A DNA stretch of 64,000 nt from Candidatus Accumulibacter similis (GTDB lineage: Bacteria; Pseudomonadota; Gammaproteobacteria; Burkholderiales; Rhodocyclaceae). Each line of letters begins with the position of its first letter. Within the stretch, counting starts at the first letter, position 1. Where the stretch lies: positions 3,840,415 to 3,904,414 of the forward strand of contig CP054595.1 of the NCBI GenBank assembly GCA_013347225.1, given 5' to 3'. This document shows positions 60,521 through 64,000 of this stretch, in pieces. The notes under the pieces are model-generated. The model searched no databases and had not been told where the DNA came from. It saw nothing but the letters and a program-made list of their open reading frames with translations. The translations under genes and the position numbers were made by a program.

Positions 60521-61789
60521 TCAGCCCAGCCGCTCGAGCATCTTGCGCGTCACCAGGCTGACACCGCCCTCGGTGCGACGGAAGCGGCGGGCATCCTCCT
60601 CCGGATCCTCGCCGATCACCATTCCCGCGGGGATGTTGCAGCCGGCGTCGACGACGCAGTGGCTCAGCCGCGCCCGGTTGCCGACGGTCGTGTCCGGCAG
60701 CAGCACCGACAGGTTGACGCGGGCGTAGGAATGGACGCGGCAGCCCGAAAAGAGCAGCGAACGATTGACTTCGCCGGAGACGATCGAGCCACTGGACACC
60801 GTGGACTCGATCGCCGTGCCGCGGCGATCCATGTGGTTATGCACGAACTTCGCCGGCGGCAGTTGCTGCTGGTAGGTCCACACCGGCCAGTTGCGGTCGT
60901 ACAGATTGAGAGCCGGAACGGTGGCTGTGAGGTCGATGTTGGCGTCCCAGTAGGCATCGATGGTACCCACATCGCGCCAGTAGTGCTCGCGTCGCACGTC
61001 GTCGGCGGCGATGACACAGCTGCGCGAGAACGGATGCGCCGAGGCAACGCGATTCATCACCGCGCGTGGAATGATGTCCTTGCCAAAGTCATGGCTCGAG
61101 CCGGAGTCACTGAGGTCGCGTTCGAGTTCGTCATAGAGATACTTGGCGTTGAAGACATAGACGCCCATGCTGCACAGCGACATCTCGGGATTGCCCGGCA
61201 TCGCCGGCGGATCGGCCGGCTTCTCGATGAAGTCGGTGATGATCCCCCTGCCGTCGACGTCCATGACGCCGAAGCCGCTGGCATCGCGCCGCGGCACCTC
61301 GATGCAGGCAATCGTGCACTCGGCACCGCTCTCGACATGGTCGACGAGCATCATCGCATAGTTCATCTTGTACACATGGTCGCCGGCGAGGATGACCACG
61401 TACTCGGGTGAGGGCCGGTAGGTCTCGAGGATGTCGATGTTCTGGAATACGGCATCGGCCGTCCCCCGGTACCACGACTCCTCGTCCACGCGCTGCTGCG
61501 CGGGCAGCAGGTCGACGAACTCGTTGACCTCGCCATGCAGGAAGTTCCAGCCCCGCTGCAGATGGCGCAGCAGACTGTGCGACTTGTACTGCGTCACCAC
61601 GCCGATGCGCCGGAACTGCGCATTGACGCAGTTCGACAGCGCGAAATCGATGATCCGGAACTTGCCGCCGAAATGCACCGCCGGCTTTGCCCGACGATCG
61701 GTCAGCTCATGCAGCCGGCTGCCGCGTCCGCCGGCCAGTACCAGGGCGATCGCCCTGCGCGGCAATTGGAATGTCTTCTTGTCAACCAT
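60521..61789 (-). CDS. glgC: Glucose-1-phosphate adenylyltransferase GlgC
   Basis: GlgC makes ADP-glucose, the committed and usually allosterically controlled step of glycogen synthesis. The 422-residue protein has 'AIALVLAGGRGSRLHELTDR' (nucleotide-binding), 'RAKPAVHFGGKFRIIDFALS' (with activator and substrate residues), 'WYRGTADAVFQNIDILETYR', 'EYVVILAGDHVYKMNYAMML', 'GIITDFIEKPADPPAMPGNP' and a C-terminal left-handed beta-helix. The ATG at 61789 gives the short N-terminal arm 'MVDKKTFQLPRRAIALV' that bears regulatory sites in this family; the frame upstream has no support. It lies 63 bp after pgm and 28 bp before glgA. Confidence 0.96.
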   Translation of the reverse strand: MVDKKTFQLPRRAIALVLAGGRGSRLHELTDRRAKPAVHFGGKFRIIDFALSNCVNAQFRRIGVVTQYKSHSLLRHLQRGWNFLHGEVNEFVDLLPAQQRVDEESWYRGTADAVFQNIDILETYRPSPEYVVILAGDHVYKMNYAMMLVDHVESGAECTIACIEVPRRDASGFGVMDVDGRGIITDFIEKPADPPAMPGNPEMSLCSMGVYVFNAKYLYDELERDLSDSGSSHDFGKDIIPRAVMNRVASAHPFSRSCVIAADDVRREHYWRDVGTIDAYWDANIDLTATVPALNLYDRNWPVWTYQQQLPPAKFVHNHMDRRGTAIESTVSSGSIVSGEVNRSLLFSGCRVHSYARVNLSVLLPDTTVGNRARLSHCVVDAGCNIPAGMVIGEDPEEDARRFRRTEGGVSLVTRKMLERLG

Positions 61790-61852
61790 CTTCGTATCCC
61801 CAGTTTGACTCGATTCATCGCATCCGGCGGGAAGGCCGGATGCCACCCTGCC

Positions 61853-63496
61853 CTAACTGATCACGTCCGCTTTCTCTCTGCCGGCAATGGCGTTGATCCG
61901 TGCCACCGCATCGGCAAGCCGGATCAGCGGCGCCAGCGCCTCCTGCGTCGGCACCTCGTGCTGGCTGGGGTCAGCGACGAAACGCTCGAGATAGACGCGC
62001 AGCGTCGCACCCTCGGTGCCGGTGCCCGACAACCGGAAGACGACCCGTGAACCGTCGTCGAGCAGGACCCGCACGCCCTGGCGCTCGGAACGTGAACCAT
62101 CGACCGGATCGGTATAGGAAAAATCATCGGCGGCAGCGATGCGCAGGCCGCACGACTCGGAGCCGGCCAGTTGCGGCAGGCGCGCGCGCAGTTCATCCAT
62201 CAGACGATCTGCACGGTCGGTCTCGATCGCTTCGTAGTCATGCCGCGAATAGACGTTGCGCCCGAAACGCCGCCAGTGTTCGCGGACGATCACGTCGGCC
62301 GAGGTCGCGCGCACCGCCAGGATGTTGAGCCAGTAGAGCACCGCCCACAGGCCGTCCTTCTCGCGCACGTGGTTGGAACCGGTGCCGGCGCTCTCCTCGC
62401 CGCACAGCGTCGCCATGCCGGCATCGAGCAGGGAACCGAAATACTTCCAGCCGGTTGGCGTTTCGTAACATGGGATTCCGAGCGCCCTGGCGACGCGGTC
62501 GACCGCGCAACTGGTCGGCATCGACCGTGCGACACCGGCCAGGCCGCCGGCGTAGGCCGGCACCAGAGCGTGGTTGGCGGCGAGCACGGCGAGGCTGTCG
62601 CTCGGACTGACGACGAAGTTCGGTCCGACGATCATGTTGCGGTCGCCGTCGCCATCCGATGCGGCGCCGAACGACAGGCCAGAAGCGGGGTCTGCCAGCG
62701 CCGCCACGAGGTCGGCGGCCCACACCGGGTTGGGATCGGGGTGGCCGCCGGCGAAGTCCGGCAGCGGAATGCCGTTGACGACGGTTCCTGCCGGCGCCCG
62801 CAGACGATCCTCAAGGATCGCCCGTGCATAGGGACCGGTCACCGCGTGCATGGCATCGAAACGCATGCGGAAATCGGGACGGGCGAGCAGCACCGCAATG
62901 CGATCGAAATCGAACAGCGACTCGAGCAGTCCGGCATAGTCGGCCACCGGATCGATGATGCTGACCCGCATGTCGCCGATGTGCGATTCACCGATGCGGC
63001 TCAGATCAACGGGTGGCGACTCGACCGTGCGATAGGCACCGATCTCCTGCGTCCGCCGATGGACGGCGTCGGTGAATGCTTCGTTGGCCGGCCCGCCATT
63101 GCCGAGGTTGTACTTGATGCCGAAATCGCCCTCGGGGCCACCCTCGTTGTGGCTGGCCGATAGGATGATGCCACCGAAAGCCTGCCACTTGCGGATCACG
63201 GCGCTGGCTGCGGGCGTGGAAAGAATGCCGTCACGACCCACCAGCACGCGGCCGAAACCCGCCGCCGCAGCCATCCGCAGGATCGTCTGGATCGCCACGT
63301 CATTGTAGAAGCGACCGTCGCCACCGAGTACCAGGGTCTGTCCCTCCTGTCCCGACAGCGTGTCGAAGATCGCCTGGACGAAGTTCTCGAGATAGCGCGC
63401 CTGACTGAAGACCTTCACCTTTTTCCGCAGCCCCGACGTTCCCGGTTTCTGGCCGGCGAATGGCGTGCTCGGAACACTGATCACCTGCATAGTCAT
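61853..63496 (-). CDS. pgm: Alpha-D-glucose phosphoglucomutase Pgm
   Basis: Pgm interconverts glucose-1-phosphate and glucose-6-phosphate. The 547-residue protein belongs to the alpha-D-phosphohexomutase family of the eukaryote-like PGM1 group: phosphoserine loop 'GGIILSASHNEGGPEGDFGI', metal loop 'GAASDGDGDRNMIVGPNFVV', sugar-binding loop 'CGEESAGTGSNHVREKDGLW', and phosphate-binding loop 'FRLSGTGTEGATLRVYLERF'. I chose the ATG at 63496 for its GAGG six to seven bases upstream, giving 'MTMQVISVPSTPFAGQKPGT'. The longer frame begins at a GTG, and an ATG two codons later is also possible. It lies 62 bp after pgi and connects that enzyme to GlgC. Confidence 0.95.
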   Translation of the reverse strand: MTMQVISVPSTPFAGQKPGTSGLRKKVKVFSQARYLENFVQAIFDTLSGQEGQTLVLGGDGRFYNDVAIQTILRMAAAAGFGRVLVGRDGILSTPAASAVIRKWQAFGGIILSASHNEGGPEGDFGIKYNLGNGGPANEAFTDAVHRRTQEIGAYRTVESPPVDLSRIGESHIGDMRVSIIDPVADYAGLLESLFDFDRIAVLLARPDFRMRFDAMHAVTGPYARAILEDRLRAPAGTVVNGIPLPDFAGGHPDPNPVWAADLVAALADPASGLSFGAASDGDGDRNMIVGPNFVVSPSDSLAVLAANHALVPAYAGGLAGVARSMPTSCAVDRVARALGIPCYETPTGWKYFGSLLDAGMATLCGEESAGTGSNHVREKDGLWAVLYWLNILAVRATSADVIVREHWRRFGRNVYSRHDYEAIETDRADRLMDELRARLPQLAGSESCGLRIAAADDFSYTDPVDGSRSERQGVRVLLDDGSRVVFRLSGTGTEGATLRVYLERFVADPSQHEVPTQEALAPLIRLADAVARINAIAGREKADVIS

Positions 63497-63558
63497 TTCA
63501 TGCCTCGTCACAAATTGAACGCCTGAATCAATACCGTCAAGGTCGCCGGCTCACCCGC

Positions 63559-64000
63559 TCAGCCGATGTGCTGCCTGGTGAACGCCAGCAGGGCCTGCGT
63601 CGAGGCATCGAGTGGTGCGGCCAGCGCCGGGTTACCGATCGCCGGCAGAATGCTGTTGGCCACTGCCTTGCCGAGCTCGACACCCCATTGGTCGAATGAG
63701 TTGAGTCCCCAGATGACACCCTGGACGAAAACCTTGTGCTCGTACAGGGCGATCAGCGCCCCCAGCGTCTGCGGCTCGAGCCGCGTCAGCAGCAGCGTCG
63801 ATGACGGCTGATTGCCCGGGAACACCTTGTGCGGCAGCAGCGCCTCGAGCGCTGCCGGAGACATCGTTCCCTCGAGTTCGCTGCGCGCCTCGGCAGCCGT
63901 CTTGCCGAAGGCCAGCGCGGCGCTCTGCGCGAAGCAGTTGGCGAGCAGCGCTTGCTGGTGCCCGGGCAGCGGATAGTCGGCGCGCACGGCTGCTATGAAA
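63559..64000 (-). CDS. pgi: Glucose-6-phosphate isomerase Pgi, C-terminal part (5' end outside window)
   Basis: The last 146 residues of Pgi, which interconverts glucose-6-phosphate and fructose-6-phosphate. 'LPGHQQALLANCFAQSAALA', 'FPGNQPSSTLLLTRLEPQTL', and 'GALIALYEHKVFVQGVIWGL' followed by 'NSFDQWGVELGKAVANSILP' are the classic C-terminal signature, with the catalytic Lys in the segment QWGVELGK. The frame runs off the right edge, so the first GTG inside the window is not a start. It is the upstream gene of pgi-pgm-glgC-glgA. Confidence 0.94.
   Translation of the reverse strand, partial: FIAAVRADYPLPGHQQALLANCFAQSAALAFGKTAAEARSELEGTMSPAALEALLPHKVFPGNQPSSTLLLTRLEPQTLGALIALYEHKVFVQGVIWGLNSFDQWGVELGKAVANSILPAIGNPALAAPLDASTQALLAFTRQHIG

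Noticed and set aside
1..64000. CRISPR arrays, tRNA or rRNA genes, prophage or integrase genes
   Set aside because: Read-through on both strands found no regularly spaced repeats, tRNA-like cloverleaf ends or phage gene blocks. Short tRNAs could be missed without a dedicated scan.

Overview
The window is a high-GC, gene-dense stretch of a bacterial chromosome. The gene content points to a betaproteobacterium of the Rhodocyclales type: a DUF2863 protein, a PF10136 'site-specific recombinase' membrane protein, a recC-recB-recD operon, a bioA-bioF-bioH-bioC-bioD operon, Bug/TctC-type tripartite transport, and a glycogen cluster (pgi-pgm-glgC-glgA). Glycogen cycling beside a BktB/PhaA-like thiolase would suit a Candidatus Accumulibacter- or Dechloromonas-like organism, but that placement is inference. 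No rRNA, tRNA, CRISPR array, intact insertion sequence or prophage was seen.

Layout. 1-6.4 kb: the 3' end of dnaE2, then rimO and fumC on the minus strand, then a divergent long Hsp70-family gene. 6.4-10 kb: a 425-bp stretch without a convincing gene, then a coupled pair of unrecognised genes (338 aa, and a 720-aa TPR protein) whose codon choice looks unlike the neighbours. 10-14.3 kb: a tripartite tricarboxylate transporter split around its LysR regulator (tctA, tctB and lysR leftward, tctC rightward), with an 11-bp inverted repeat between tctB and tctA and a probable CTG start for tctB. 14.3-15.6 kb: a methyltransferase and a small basic protein. 15.6-25.1 kb: recCBD with overlapping junctions. 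25.1-31.4 kb: yaaA, the PF10136 membrane protein, a DUF2934 protein, a small discoidin-like protein, chrA and dps. 31.7-35.6 kb: an M1-type peptidase coupled to a ChaN-PDZ protein, and a SRPBCC protein. 36-38.6 kb: an FHA-EAL fusion and DUF2863. 38.6-43.3 kb: the biotin operon, ended by a strong palindrome shared with the convergent thiolase. 45.1-47.2 kb: a small hypothetical, a Nudix CoA pyrophosphatase, a small helical protein and a retropepsin-like protease.

47.3-57.6 kb is the most coherent functional block. It holds uspA, a hemerythrin/DUF2249/polytopic-membrane/SirB2 operon, fnr, hemN, a TauE/SafE-type membrane protein, a copper P-type ATPase, a CopZ-like chaperone and selD. Three TTGAT-N4-ATCAA-type FNR boxes precede uspA, the hemerythrin operon and hemN. 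Each is followed at the same distance by a -10-like hexamer, as expected of class II FNR promoters, and the FNR-type regulator, with all four cluster cysteines, is encoded among the targets. I read the block as a low-oxygen or NO-stress and copper/heme-maturation module.

57.6-64 kb: a DUF1015 protein (TTG start) and glgA, glgC, pgm and the 3' part of pgi, all read leftward. These link glucose-6-phosphate to ADP-glucose and glycogen.
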